Source of the DNA: Gonapodya sp. JEL0774
Taxonomy: Eukaryota; Monoblepharomycota; Monoblepharidomycetes; Monoblepharidales; Gonapodyaceae
DNA: 64,000 nucleotides
Assembly: GCA_027604505.1 (NCBI GenBank)
Contig: JADIIX010000108.1
Coordinates: forward strand, 1-64,000
Direction of reading: 5' to 3'
Shown: piece by piece, positions 24,201 through 36,401 of the stretch
How positions within the stretch are numbered: the first letter of the stretch is position 1
Layout: each line of letters starts with the position of its first letter
The notes under the pieces: generated by a model
Told to the model about the DNA's origin: nothing
The model's input: the letters and a program-made list of their open reading frames with translations, nothing else
Databases searched by the model: none
Program-made: the position numbers and the translations under genes

Positions 24201-26432
24201 CCATCACCGCGTTGTGATGCTGGTAGATTTCCAGGATCGCGGTCGGGATTCACAGCATGCATCACCGCCATGTTGATCTCGAGTGCCTTGATATGCTGCT
24301 GTGCCTCTTTCAACGTGTACCTCGCCTCGAAAAGCTCATCCAATTCTACTTCGAACCCATTCTGCTCGAGCGAAGGCGGTCTGGCTGACTCGAGTCTGTC
24401 GTTCGCGTCCTGTAGCCGTGCTTCCAGCTCTTTGCGCTCCCTTTCTTCGTCCTCCAGCTTCCGCCCCAATACCTCGACCGTCGTGTCATGGTTCTCCCGA
24501 TCGGACTGGTTCTTCCTCTCGAGAGTGGTGTGCGCGTGCCTCAACTGCTGCAACTCCTCCTCCAACTTCATACCTGCCGTTCGGTCCTGACCGAGCAATT
24601 TCTGCATGGCTTCGATTTCCGATTCAAGTTGGTGTTTCTCCGTCGCCGATTTTTCCGCCTGCCGTTGCGCGAGTTCGAGCATTCCCACCAGCTCCTTGCG
24701 CTCCCGGTCCACGCGATCAAGGTCTGTGGAGGGTTTGGCGAGCTGAGACTCGAAGGCAAGGAGAGCTGAGGATACCCGATGTGCTTGAGTCGTTGTCGGT
24801 GAGGTAGTGGTGGACGCCACCAAGGGTGAGTCTGATAATTCGCGTTCCTCCTCTCTGAAGTCGAGGAGCTCCCTGACAGCACCACGTGCAGCAACTTCCG
24901 CCATAGCTAGGGGAACTTTCGACTCCTCAACGTCTCCGGAGGCCATTCCAGAAGAACGAAGCTGTGCGATATTGGCGTCTCTGATTACAAGTTCAGCCTC
25001 GATATGTCGAACGAGGTTTTCAGATTGTTGGGCAGACATGCTACTGCATGCGCCATTGGTTGCGATGACAAGTGGTGAGGCAACGACCGCGGAGTTGCGG
25101 GACCTGGATCGCGTGACCTCCACGACTTCGGTTCGATCTGATTCCAATGACTGTACTCTAGCACGCAAGGAATTGCGTTGGGCCTCGAGTTGCTCCACTT
25201 GTCTGTTGAGATCAAACACATGGAGTGTTGAGACGGATTTCTCCACCACGATCTGAGTGAACGTTGCATTCTCGGCTTCAACTTCGACAATTTGCTGTTG
25301 CATTTGCTGATCAGACCCCGCAGATGTAGATCGCCCTCGTTTGCTTTGCTGTTGAGCACGCGCTAGATGCGCGTGAGCGTCGTCGCTGTCCTTGATACCT
25401 TGGGCAAAGTCTTCGAGGTTAATTTCAGGTGAGGAATGAAGGAGAGCCAATTGACTTGTGCGGTCTGCGAGGTCAGCGGTGAGAGTGTCGATAGGAACTT
25501 TAGATTGGTACTTCAGACGTTGTAGTAAGGAGGAACGCGTGGGCATTGATGGAGATTCTAAGATAACGAGATAGTAGAGACTGGTAGCTGCAATAGTAAC
25601 TAAGAATTTGCAATTGATGTGAAAAAAGGATGGAAATTGAGAGTTCTCCGCTAAACTCACTCGAAATGTAAACCGTCATACACGCCAAGTCTGTGACAAT
25701 GATCAGCCAGCGTGCTCCGCCCGTGGCCGACGAACCATGAAGGTAAAAGTCCGGATGGACGAGACATAGGCCAAGGCCATGGGTGGTGTTACCCATTATG
25801 GGGTGGAGTGGGCAGATAGGATTGTAAATATGAACGCGTTGATGCGTGATAGAGTGGTCCGAATTGAATGGCCCGTTCATGTTTTTATGGAGATCCAGAC
25901 CCTGCTCATCGTGAAAGACTGATTTTGCAGCAACGCTGTGTAAAACTGTCATAGCCTTGGTCCAGAAGATTTGCACTTGAGCGGTGAGACTTTGAAATTG
26001 TGCGGGGAGAGTCCATAGTGGTCCTTGGATGGCTGGCGGAGTTTGGGGAATTGAGTACGGCGGGAAGGCGGCGAGAGACTCTGCTTCAGATTTGCTCGCT
26101 GCGATGTGCTGTGTTAAACGTCATTTGTAAAGTTTGTGTAAAAGAGATGAGACTTTCAACCAACGCCACGCTGCACGTAAGAACTGGCAATAACTCACAG
26201 GAGAGAGGAGGAGAATCAGGAAGAGGTAAGCAATGATTTCTGTAAGAGTTTGGTGAAGGTAGAGGATGGTCAGTCAAGAGCAAAGCGTCGGCGTTCCCGA
26301 AACGAGTCCCCAGATGCGATGAACCTACTCGCCGCCAACAGCGCGGGCAGCGAGAGCCATCAACGCTGCAGTGACGCGTAAACTGTCGATGCATTGCCCA
26401 AAGTCCTGATTGCGCGTCCGCTACTCACTCAT
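21207..26432 (-). CDS. Large coiled-coil protein with two hydrophobic N-terminal segments
   Basis: Exon 26108-25661 ends in phase 1 and joins in frame to the large exon 25557-23702; later exons lie near 23639-23490, 23400-23150, 23090-22890, 22830-22400 and below 21900, ending at about 21207. A small exon at 26239-26199 reads IIAYLFLILLLSP, a strong hydrophobic stretch. The next exon ends with ARWLIIVTDLACMTVYI, a second likely membrane segment. The remaining ~900 residues are mostly coiled coil rich in Glu/Lys/Leu/Gln (for example KELEARLQDANDRLESA and RLKERTRIAEEE). The start is unresolved: a 4-nt first exon at 26432-26429 (ATG A, then GTGAGT) would be in phase with exon 26239. The layout suggests a membrane-anchored tether or organelle/spindle-linked coiled coil. 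I do not recognise the family. Confidence 0.6.
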
Positions 26433-26698
26433 TGTGTAGTCGTGTTGTGATGGAAAGGATTTTTGCGAGAAAGTTCAAATCTGAACGGTCCACGTGACTC
26501 CTGACTGCGCCATTGCACACAAATCCATCAACAAGCGAACTTAATGCTTTCCAAACGGCGACTGCTACAAATGAAGCCACTCACTGAATCATTTGGTATC
26601 AGAAAAATATTCCGGCGTCGTTCTGGTCCCTCCAGGCACACTTGTGTCTCGGAAGACCCTTCTGCGAATTGCGACACGACAGCGACAGACAACTGCCT

Positions 26699-27000
26699 TC
26701 AATCATCAAATGCTCCATTGTCGACAAGCGGCTGCTTGGTGACAGTGAAGCAAGTGGGGCTGAAGGAGTTGGGTGGGGCCGGCGAAGCTTGTTTCCGTGC
26801 TTGCGTCATCTTCTCCAAGTATTGGTAATAGTGCTTCTCCTCTGTTACGTCCGACAGAGTGCGAGAAGAAAAATCTCCACTCCAGTTCCGAAACGCATAT
26901 CGTGTCTTCTGCGGTCTCCAAATAGGGAACATATCCGTCATCTCTCCTTGTGTGATAATAGTCCACGGCAAGAGGTTGCTTTCCAAGTCTAGAGTGAGAA
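26699..27000 (-). CDS. Possible exon of an unknown gene
   Basis: On the minus strand a frame ending at 26699 reads WTIITQGEMTDMFPIWRPQK and continues to VTKQPLVDNGAFDD followed by a stop. Its composition looks protein-like, and a CTCTAG acceptor lies just upstream. A further short frame at about 27100-26995 contains CICAVC. No family is recognised, and a shadow ORF cannot be excluded. Confidence 0.25.
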
Positions 27001-27834
27001 TGACACGTCATCTTTCAGATGTGGCGTTCTCAAGGAGGTGGAGCAAACTGCGCAAATACATCCTGGTCTGGGTTCCATCCCGACCGGAGCTTCGGAATCC
27101 ATGCTGGAGAGGCTTTCAAGATGCTTGTCCGATCAGCGATAATGTATCTACTTCAACACATCGATGAACGCCGATTGAGCCCCCCTAGTACAGAATCCAC
27201 CTAGTGGGCTTGATGGCCCTGCAAGAGTCAGACAAAATGCCCGAGATGATCCAAGTATTCCCCCGAGCTGGGTTCCAATTACGAGAGAACAAATCAATTT
27301 TGGCATTCCGCACTTGCGACCCATCATAATCGGTGATTGTTTGTTTGCTTCGTCGGAATGAACTTGGGTTCCGGTTGATCGGTGTTGTAATTTAGCACTT
27401 TTGATTCCGCTAAGTCCACCCGCTAGGCGTCGAGTACCGTTACGTCTCGACTACACTTCTTTCTCGCATGGTCGTGTATTTTTTTTGCCGGAGGTACCCT
27501 CATATGTCGCTGGGATCTTCCCCCCCCTTCACGACCACATATGAAGCTCGTCCAATTGAGCCTTCCGAACCGCTCATCAGAAAAGTGTCTTGCTTTATTA
27601 TGAGCATTGTATCTTGCATGACACTGGTGATACATAATACGGTGAATGCGAAGGCATGTATATTTGGCAACATTTCCACATGGTTCCCATGCCCGCGACA
27701 ATCTATAAACTACCACCGTTTCGCTCCCATGTAAGATGTGAGCGAGCTGTTTTCGCAGCCTTCATTTGTGACTTGGCGCGGTTGCGACCAGCGTGAAGAA
27801 ACGTCTCGGGATGGATGGCACCTCCGCCACTGTT

Positions 27835-28640
27835 TCAATTCGTTGGGATTGACTCGGTGCAGAATTTCGTTGACGTTGCTCTGCCATTGTCATGTACGGT
27901 AGGATTGCCGCACTCGCTGATCCGAGGTACAATGTTGTGCGTATCATACAGAGTGGTGATGTAGGAAAACTGCGACAATTTTGAACGAAATTGGGTTGGC
28001 ATCGATGAGCATGAGAACATACGTCGAGATTCCATCCCACGGCAAAAGCTTGTGTCCCGCTATATTATGAGTGGCGTGCAGTTTGAGCAGCTGCCGAGGA
28101 GGTTGCTTGACCTTGAGAATCCACCTGGGAGGACAGCTCATATTGGAGCATGTTCGCGGTTCTGTCCTGTTGGGACCACTCGCATAACCCGGCATGAGAA
28201 TGTCACTGAGGAAGCACAGATACAATCGCGCGTCACTTTCGTCGACTGGCAACCCATCCGTGTCGTCACTTTGGTGCCTTCTGTGACTCTGCCGACCAAG
28301 TCACTGAAGCATTCGATCCAATGGTAACGGCTCACACATGCACGCTCCCGCCAGCTGGTCCCTCACTTGCCACGAAGAGTCGTAAGGGCTCGAATTCCAG
28401 CCCTGTCCCATCTCCGCTTCCAGCACCAGGGTTGAGATAACCTTTCCGCCGACCACCACTGATCGTCTTACGTGATTGAGTCAGTCTGCTTCTCTTCCAC
28501 CATGATAAAACAGACACCAATTGTAGCCTGCAGCCACTCCGACACCTGGGTCATCCTAAACTCACTGACCTGGAGCTGTCGGACTCCGTCATCACAATCC
28601 CCATTCCCGGCATACCTCCACGCTAGCGGAAGTTCGCGTA
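27835..28640 (-). CDS. Possible multi-exon gene of unknown function
   Basis: Minus-strand pieces can be joined with fitting phases. The first has PLAWRYAGNGDCDDGVRQLQ and SEWLQATIGVCFIMVEE. Further exons read VISTLVLEAEMGQGWNSSPY, DILMPGYASGPNRTEPRTC, SGTQAFAVGWNLD and FSYITTLYDTHNIVPRISEC, ending at 27835. Several Cys residues and an N-glycosylation-like NRT hint at a secreted or extracellular protein, but no signal peptide is seen. The splice sites are partly weak (one GTGTGA donor). I do not recognise it. Confidence 0.35.
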
Positions 28641-29219
28641 TGACCCAACAACTCCTTTAGTGTTAATAGCCCTTGGCTACTCACCTTGCGACACCTGCTC
28701 TGTCTACTTAATCCGAATCATCTGATGTTGTTGTAAGCTCAGCATATCTCCATAAGAGAGCGAAGTTTTGACGGTTCGTCGTGTGAAGGGTCGATGTCCC
28801 ATACATATCGGTTGCGACCAGGCTCGTGGTAGATCTTCATCCGCGTGGTTTTTAAAATAACGAAAAGTTCAATTATGCGATGAGTAGCGAGCACGTGGGA
28901 GCCATAAGGAGAGAGTGGGGATGAAGTCCGACCATCGAACATCTCATAATGGGTCCAACCGTTTCTGCCTTCTGGCGTCCACGCTCTCTCCCTTTTCAGT
29001 AGCGTCGGAATGCTTGATGCCGACTCAAGAAGGACCGGACTTCTCAATCGGGCCTGTGATGTGCGGGACTTGTTCTGATTCTCCATATGTTGCATTTGGT
29101 GCGAGGCTGGACTTGGCACACAAAAAATCTGGCTGAATGCCGGAGAGCCCAACCGACACAATTCCTGATCACGCATCAGCCTTAAAGAAACCGCTGCCAC
29201 GATCGACGGATCCACATTC

Positions 29220-29735
29220 ATGGCCGCCATCGGGCAAGAAGGCAGTCTCGATCGTGAATCGTTCATGGCAGAACTCCGTCCTACTCTGGAATTGTACATA
29301 TCGAGGAGGATCAACGAGTTAGAGGGGATGCTGCACAAGATGGATGCAGAGATGGCGAGGATGGACGCAGAGGTGGCGATGAACGAAGCAAAGGTGGCGG
29401 GGAAAAAGAGCGGAGGCACATTACTGGAAACAAAAGTTCCTGGAATTGGCACTAGGTAGTCGGACGTCCCGGACGTACCTTGTAAGTTTCCTCCCGTTGA
29501 CTTGGTCTGACAATTGCGATCCAACTCCTTACTTATACGTTCCACAGAATCCTGAACCCGGCCAACATCCCAGAGACGTGTGTCCTGGTGCCCCAGACCC
29601 ATTCCTGTCGGATATGAACCTGTGAGTGCCTGTACACATTCCAGACCCATACACGTCATCAAATGTGCGCTTATCCCTGATAATTTAAAGAAACCGCGAC
29701 CTCTCCTCAGTAGATCTGGCTCCTGTGCCCAAGTG
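29220..29735 (+). CDS. Possible small coiled-coil protein
   Basis: From ATG 29220 the frame reads through a short amphipathic coiled coil (LHKMDAEMARMDAEVAMNEA). Downstream, a CACAG acceptor at 29547 opens PEPGQHPRDVCPGAPDPFLS, which ends at a GTGAGT donor near 29623 and can continue to a stop near 29735 (NRDLSSVDLAPVPK). The join between first and second exon is unresolved in phase. The heptad pattern on this strand argues that the longer minus-strand ORF overlapping it is only a shadow. Confidence 0.35.
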
Positions 29736-31639
29736 ACCGCGGACTCACTGAAGTACAGAAAATACGGTATTAAGAGCGGAAACGAAAGTCGTATGATTGG
29801 CCTCAAACGTCGCAGTTGGCACACCCATCAATTTACAGCAAGAGATATGCCGGTCGAGGACTGCCTGTTTGTGTATAATATGTATTACACAGTAGTATTT
29901 TTGGCGTTAGAACATCGCACAATCTTTCAGATTTATTCAGAATTCAGAGGAAACGAAAATGGAATGGTTTGAATATCAGATGCATCGTTATGTTGCTCAC
30001 AATTGCACGTCTCGGAACCTGTACATTTGGTCATAACCGCGCTCTATTAGTTCGCGTCGTCCTGGACGATCAATGTTGGGCACGGTCAATATCGACAAGA
30101 TGGACACCAATCGTGATATAACAGCACTAAGTTTGTCCGTAACTGAAATAAAGCAATATTGACAGCAAAATTATGTGGTTCAACGATATTCTTGTCAAGA
30201 TGCGCTCCTATCGTCGAGCCAGATCGTACTGCGGGACCGGAGCTTGAGAGACAAAAGTTCCTGCACATACGTAAATGCTCTATGTCCAACAGGCGAGCTC
30301 GATCACAGATGATTTTGGTTAAGTTTGTAGTATTATTGCACCGAGATTCCTTATAACATATATAATTTCTGACCTTCCCCACACCATTGAATCTGAATCC
30401 CACACACCAAGTAGTTCCGGGTACTGAAAATCTCTCAACGTAATCCCCTATCTACGTAGACGTATTTCGACACCCACTGTGTCCAGTTATGGTGAAGCCA
30501 AGCTCAATACCCTGGCAGGGAAGAAGGGTCAATGGCACCTGTCGATCACACTGGAGGGAATAATGAAGCGAGAACGCTTGCCACGCTAACAAGCGTGGGT
30601 GCAACTTTAAGACGATGACGTGTTTAGACTGCAATGACGACGGGAGCTGGGCTCGTTCTTGTGATCGATTAAAGTTGAGCAACCTAATGCGCGCCGGCGC
30701 GCCCCGGACTTGAACTGCTGAATGAACCAGAAACAGTCATTTAAGCGCACACCCAACGACAAATATTTTCTCGGACTTCAGAGCCCGTCGGATCGTTCTT
30801 TGCGTGTTTTCGTTTGTACTGTGGTGTGAGGACCACGAAAAATCAACCAGTCCCACGCCACTCCGCAACACCTCACGAAAGGCCCAAGGCAGCGGCGCTC
30901 ACCGAGAATCCAACTTTGCGAGTATTTTCCGTTGAATCAACAAACATCGAGTGATTCTGGGGCCGGAAAGCCGAGAGGCTGAAGAGCGGGTCCCTGGAGG
31001 CGATCGGTGGACTCGAAGGACTTTCCAAAGATGGCTGCAAGTGGGTGAACCACTCTTGCACGGGGGCGATCCCGTATTCGTTGAAACAACTTGACACTGA
31101 TGATGTCGTGCTTCTAAAAATGATGCTACCTGTGGCTTGTCCGCCTTGTTCGATTCCTCGTCACGCATCCGATTCCTGATGGTTCCAGCGCTCAACGTTT
31201 CCGCTCCGCTGGATATTCGATTATGTCCAGATTCAGCAGCACAGTGCCTCAATCCGACAACCCCAGCGACGTCCATAGTCTTGGGCAGCACGTATTGGTT
31301 GGACTGGGCGACTCTGGTGCGTTTTCATCGTATGTGGGGATCCGGTGTACAGAACGCAAAGTGCTGGCGAGAGAACTTGAACAGGAGGCGGCTGAAACAG
31401 GAATTTTGCTGGACCGAAGCGGTTTATGATCGATGGCAAATCGTGACTTTGCAATGGTCGTGCTCTCGTCTGCTCATGCAGCTAGTCCTGAATCCGCAGA
31501 GTTCTGTCATCATTCGGCAAATGTATTGCTATGCATGGCCTACAATCGTAGCAGGCTTTCGTTCGTCCTGCAGGACAAACCTGGTGCAAGCCTCACGTCG
31601 TTTGTCCGATTTTGACTCCCCATCACCCTCCACACACAG
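29736..31639. other. Long stretch with no supported gene
   Basis: No conserved motif was recognised on either strand. A GC palindrome-like patch (gcgcgccggcgcgc) lies near 30690. The part after 31130 may hold unresolved 5' exons of the membrane protein that follows, for example one reading DIRLCPDSAAQCLNP. Confidence 0.4.
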
Positions 31640-33701
31640 CCCACGGGCGACCCCAACGGAAACTTCACCCTCGAATTCCTCCTCCCTCCTGTCACCTCAT
31701 GTCGTGCCGTCCCCGCGGCCTCGTCTGTCTTCTCGCGGCAAATCATATCTCCGTTTGGTCCGTTCACCTACTCCCTGCCATCCGTCGCCAACAACCCAAA
31801 CTCCACGGGCGTCATATCGGGAGCTATCCTCACCAGAGTGTGGAACACGGACCTTGTTGCGTCGACTCTCGCATCTATGAACCCGACTGGCCAGTTCCGG
31901 TTGGTGGACGGGACTGGGTCACAGTGCCTCTTCGGACAGATTCTTCCACTTTATACCTCAACCTCTGACGCTGGTAATCCTACAACTTCTGTGACAACAC
32001 TCTCCAACACCACGCCTTCCGCCACTCCAACCTCTAACCCCTCACTAGCCCGAGGTTCCACCACCACCACAGTCGCGAACACTGAATCGTCTACCGCCGG
32101 TGCCCCCGCCACATCGTCCTCTTCCCCACCCTACGCACTCATTGGTGGCATAGCAGGTGGCGTCGTCGTCGCCGTTGCCGTCGCCTTGACCATTTTCTTC
32201 CTCTGTCGGCGTGCAGCCCGGAAGAAGGCAGATAAGGATATTGACGAGCGGGTCAACAAGATGATAGAGATGGAGGAACATTGGAAGGCACGCTCGTTGT
32301 TCCAGAAGAATGAAGCGACTAGGGGATCACGAGATGGGCCGCCTGGTAGTCCCCGTGAGTACAGCGTACGGACCCCAACACATCCCTCTCGAGGTTGACA
32401 TCCTGACCGACCGCCTTCGGCTCGAATTAGGATCCCCACACCCTATCAGCTCCTCTTCTCAACTTCCTTCCCTCCCCCACAATCATAGTCGGGAACTGTC
32501 TCCTAGCACCAGCCGCCCTTCCTCCATAATGGCACTCGGGCATGACCCTTTCTCGGACCCTCGCCGTATGTCTCAATCCTCTGAAGGGCGTACGGGTCGC
32601 AATCGTGATTCCAAAAAGGGTATGCGGACACTCGAGCATTTGGACTCTGGGGATTCACTTCCCCAATCCGACCACTCTGGAAACTCCGGCAGACTCTGGG
32701 CTCGCGGATCGTGGGGTGAGAAACCACTCTTGGATACAGGGTCCGACGTCATCAGTACCTCGTCGTCCACTGTTGGTGTTGCAGTGGCTGATGCAAACCG
32801 GAGTTTTGCACCTTACGGTGCGGAACCTGCCGAGATGGAACCCGCCCTTGTTTTCACAGCGTCCGGTGCACCTGCACCCCGCCGAAACTTTGGTGGAAGA
32901 ACTTCTGTACCTCCAGTGCTCAATAACGATCCATCTCGTCGACCTTACCTCACTCCCACCAACGGTACGGATTCGAACTCCTCTGGCCGTGAATCCCGAC
33001 CGCACTCTCGTGCACGCCCCTCCAGTAGCGTCCCTCGTCCACGTTCGATGTCGCGCTCTGCGACAGATCCGGAAGAGTATCTCGGACCCCGCACCCAGAG
33101 CCACCATTCCTTGGGGAGCACGCACCCTACGGAAAAGTCGTACATCTCCATGACTTCTGTGGACGGACCGTTGGCGTATCCGCCCAGTGTGTGGGACGCT
33201 GATGCGGCGAGAGATTCGGCGCAAGCACTGGAAGACGAGTTGCAAAATGGTACAGTGGACAAATCGTGGGAAGGAAGACCTTCAAGATCTGGTCGGGGAC
33301 AAGCGTTGATAAGGGATAATTATAACACTCGACATCAAAGCTTGGATTTGCCGTCCGCAGATGGTAGACCTGTTATGCGTGGACCGAGCGCATCAGACTT
33401 TGAATCGAGCAATGGGCAGCGGGTTGCCGGTCGGCTCGCAAATGCACAGTACAACACCGATGAGCGCGCGCGTCGAGGACCTTCTCGAGCGCAAACTGAC
33501 GTTTCAACAAACCGATTGTCCTCCATAGGCAACCCCGCGAGCCATCTTTCGGAAACACAGGTGCAAGCGATCGCCGAAATGTTTCGAAAATCCTTTGGGA
33601 TGTCGGCAGGTGCTTCGGCCATCGAGTCCGAGCTGGCTGCCGTAGAGAGGGAGAGAAGAATGTCTAATATTGAAGGGCATGCACGAGGTAGTGGATCTTG
33701 A
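31640..33701 (+). CDS. Single-pass membrane protein with Ser/Thr-rich stalk and long disordered tail
   Basis: The supported exons are 31640-32354 and 32431-33701, a phase-1 join. The order is an extracellular-type domain (NFTLEFLLPPVTSCRAV, then RVWNTDLVASTLASMNPTGQ and SQCLFGQ), a Ser/Thr/Pro stalk likely to be O-glycosylated, one membrane helix (GGIAGGVVVAVAVALTIFFL), a basic stop-transfer sequence CRRAARKK, and a cytosolic tail of about 450 disordered residues rich in Ser/Arg/Pro. This resembles fungal cell-wall stress sensors (WSC/MID-like) in layout only; no WSC cysteine pattern is visible. The signal peptide must lie in upstream exons not resolved here. Confidence 0.6.
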
Positions 33702-34547
33702 TCAAATCGCATATTCCTCGTGGACAGTTGAATCTGCCGCCGCGCGCGGACACACACTGTAAATACATGTATTAGCGATCGCACGCGACTCCCAAATCTA
33801 CGTTCATAGATTTGAATGAAATTTTCGAAGAGATGACCGCGTCATCTGTCTCAACCTCGGTACATCTGTATGCGCATACCGGATAAATCACCGGAATCGG
33901 CACATCCGTTCTGACGCAATTCGACGATCAAAATCAAATGTGCGGCAGACACCAGAGCTCGAGCACATCCTTGCTACGGATTCATCGGGTGTTCGTATCT
34001 CGTGTACATAATATGGCTGAGACCACGGAGTTTTATCGGAGGACGAGATCCTCTCCAATCCTCTTATAAAATACCAAGGTGTGGGGATGGGATCACAGCC
34101 ACAATGATACAATGATGTACATGCAGAGCGCCACTATATCCACTTCATCAGAGACCGTCGTCAATAACGGGCGCCTTTTTGTCTGGACTGTATGTGTAGG
34201 TTCACATGCGAACAAGAATGGACCCAACTCAGGTAACACGGGGACAGTTTGGGGTCCAATCTTGTTGACGTGAAAAAGAAATTGTACGGACAACTCGGAT
34301 CGGAATGCAGCTAACATCTCGACAAATTGGTATCTGCTCTATTCATTTGTATCCACGTATACTGTATGTACTTGTGCGCGGGTACATCTATCCACATTGG
34401 GATATATTTCAATCGCCCACACCAACCACCCCATTTGCTATTCAACCTAAAACCACAGGAAAAGATTAGCGAGATAGTTTCACGCGGTTTTCGTCTTTTC
34501 TGAATTATATCAGGTGCCAAATCCAGCGGGTTGGAACCCTTCCCGCA
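33702..34547. other. Intergenic
   Basis: 3' flank of the membrane protein and 5' flank of the cyclin gene. Nothing recognisable was found. Confidence 0.4.
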
Positions 34548-36401
34548 ATGGCATTGTCTTTCGCGTGGCCTCAAACCTGCCAGCAGAACATGAACGTCCA
34601 GCACCCGGCAAGGAAAGGCTCGCAAACGACGAGTTCTCGTCCAATGCGGCCTCCTCCGTGGGTCGAAGCCTCGGAGTCGGTGGACTTGCTGGATATCCGA
34701 TTCCTGGACGAGGTGGGTTGAGGACCCTTCGACCCGACAAAAGTCACGAATCCGGGGATCTGGACGCGGATCTCATGCGTTTTCTCTTTTTTGGTTGTCT
34801 CATCTTGCTGATTTGCCCTTTCATTGGTTCGGTTGGGTCTCTCTATTGCCATATTGACAGGATACTGTCGGCTTACTTCCAGACGTACAGTCACTGACTG
34901 ATAATACAGACCTGACTGATCAGAGTGAGTCCTCGTCGGGGCAATCTACCGCGCAATGGTGCTTTTTTTTTCCGGTATGTGTTGTTTGACCACGTTCGCC
35001 ATTCCCATTTTGGGTATTGGTTCCCCGTAGTGCGTTCCAAGGTCGTATCCTGGCTCATCGGTGAGTGACGCCATCGCATTCCCCGATTCATTGATGCATC
35101 ATGCTGACGTTGTCTTCTTTTCCTTCGTCGGGACTTCGATTTTCGCTCAATTTTTTGCTCTACCGGCCCGTGCGCTACGTAGACATTCGGGACGATTTGG
35201 CATTCCACGATGCAACCCTCCACCTGGCAGTATTCCTCTCCGATCGAGCACTTTCCGCCATCGATGTCTGTGCGAAAAACTACCAGCTCGTCGCCCTCGC
35301 CTGCGTATGGATTGCTGTCAAGTACGAAGAAGAGGCACACAAGGTCCCAAAACTACCAAACCTATGCACACTCGCCATGAACATGTGGTCTCCCGCTGTC
35401 TTACTCCAAATTGAACGTGAAATCCTTCACGCTCTTCGGTTCAATATCAGCATTCGGACAGCGCATTGGTTTCTTGCTGTTGGTGGATTCAAAACTCTTT
35501 CGGGTTGGACTCGAGGATCCATGGAGACCCCGGAAGCCAGACGTAAAAAGCTTCGAAAGATCATGAAGGTTGCATTCGAGCATTTGGAGGCGTCTCTACA
35601 TCATAGCGAGTTCCTGGGCGTGCCCCCTTCCTGGATGGCGGAAGCAGCCCTACTTACCGCTTGCCGTACCCTCACGCATCCCTCGGTAAGTTATCCAAAG
35701 TATTGTGGAGGGTGTTTTGGATCAAGTTATTTTACTCTGCGATAAGCGATCTGATGACACGTGTTCTACCTGTCGTATCTCAGCTCAACGTTCGTCCAAG
35801 CTTACGCGAAGTAGGCGACGTTGTAAAACTGCTAGATCATTTCGTCAATCCCCCCGTTGCAATCGACACGATGCATACTACACCGATTCGGGGGATGTCC
35901 GGAATCCAAACGCCTCTCACTCCTATCACTCCTTCCAACACCGAAAACCCTTCGTCTGTTCTCCAATCCGCCACCCCTTTCAGTATGGCAGTCGTGAAAA
36001 ACTGGTATCCTTCACCTGCCTCCGACTCTGGCGATGGAGAAATACCGAACTCTCGACCCATTTCCAGACAGGATGACGAGGATCCCGATGACCCAATGCA
36101 AATATCATCCTCCCAAGGGTATGCAAATCCGTCAAGGGAAAGCCGAGCAGACCGCGATGCGGGCTGGCGAGCAGAAAGACCTCGGAATCGGTCCCTGTCA
36201 CCTCTTTGCAGCCAGGGGAGCAGGAACAGCCAAAGTGCACGGTTCGTGTTCATGAAATTTTTGTTTGCATCTTTTCCAGTATCTCGACGCGCAACAATAA
36301 TTGATATCGTTGCTTTTTCCTATGTTACATTGAAAAGGGTTGACGATCTCCGGGTTCTTTCTAACTCGTTCCTCACGAGGTCTCCAACCTACTCCGATTG
36401 A
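34548..36401 (+). CDS. Cyclin with an N-terminal cyclin box (cell-cycle type)
   Basis: Exons 34548-34712, 34861-34924, 35031-35060, 35183-35685 and 35784-36401 give 459 residues with consistent phases; the third exon is only 30 nt. The spliced product contains MRSKVVSWLIDIRDDLAFHD and TLHLAVFLSDRAL, then QLVALACVWIAVKYEEEAHK, LQIEREILHALRFNI and LREVGDVVKLLDHF. The core RSKVVSWL, the conserved Lys and Glu of KYEEE, and the ERxIL-LxF motif are those of CDK-binding cyclins of the A/B/CLN group, which drive cell-cycle CDKs. Assignment to G1 or mitotic class is not possible by eye. The C-terminal ~60 residues after 36240 may be intronic read-through, so the 3' end is uncertain. Confidence 0.82.

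Noticed and set aside
28739-29824. 361-codon open frame on the minus strand
   Set aside because: It starts without ATG, and its hydrophobic-looking part is the antisense of a clear heptad coiled coil on the plus strand. It is probably a shadow ORF.
30640-30760. Possible tRNA on the minus strand (GTTCAAGTCC next to a GC-rich patch)
   Set aside because: The bases flanking the loop cannot pair as a T-stem, and no acceptor stem or anticodon arm fits.
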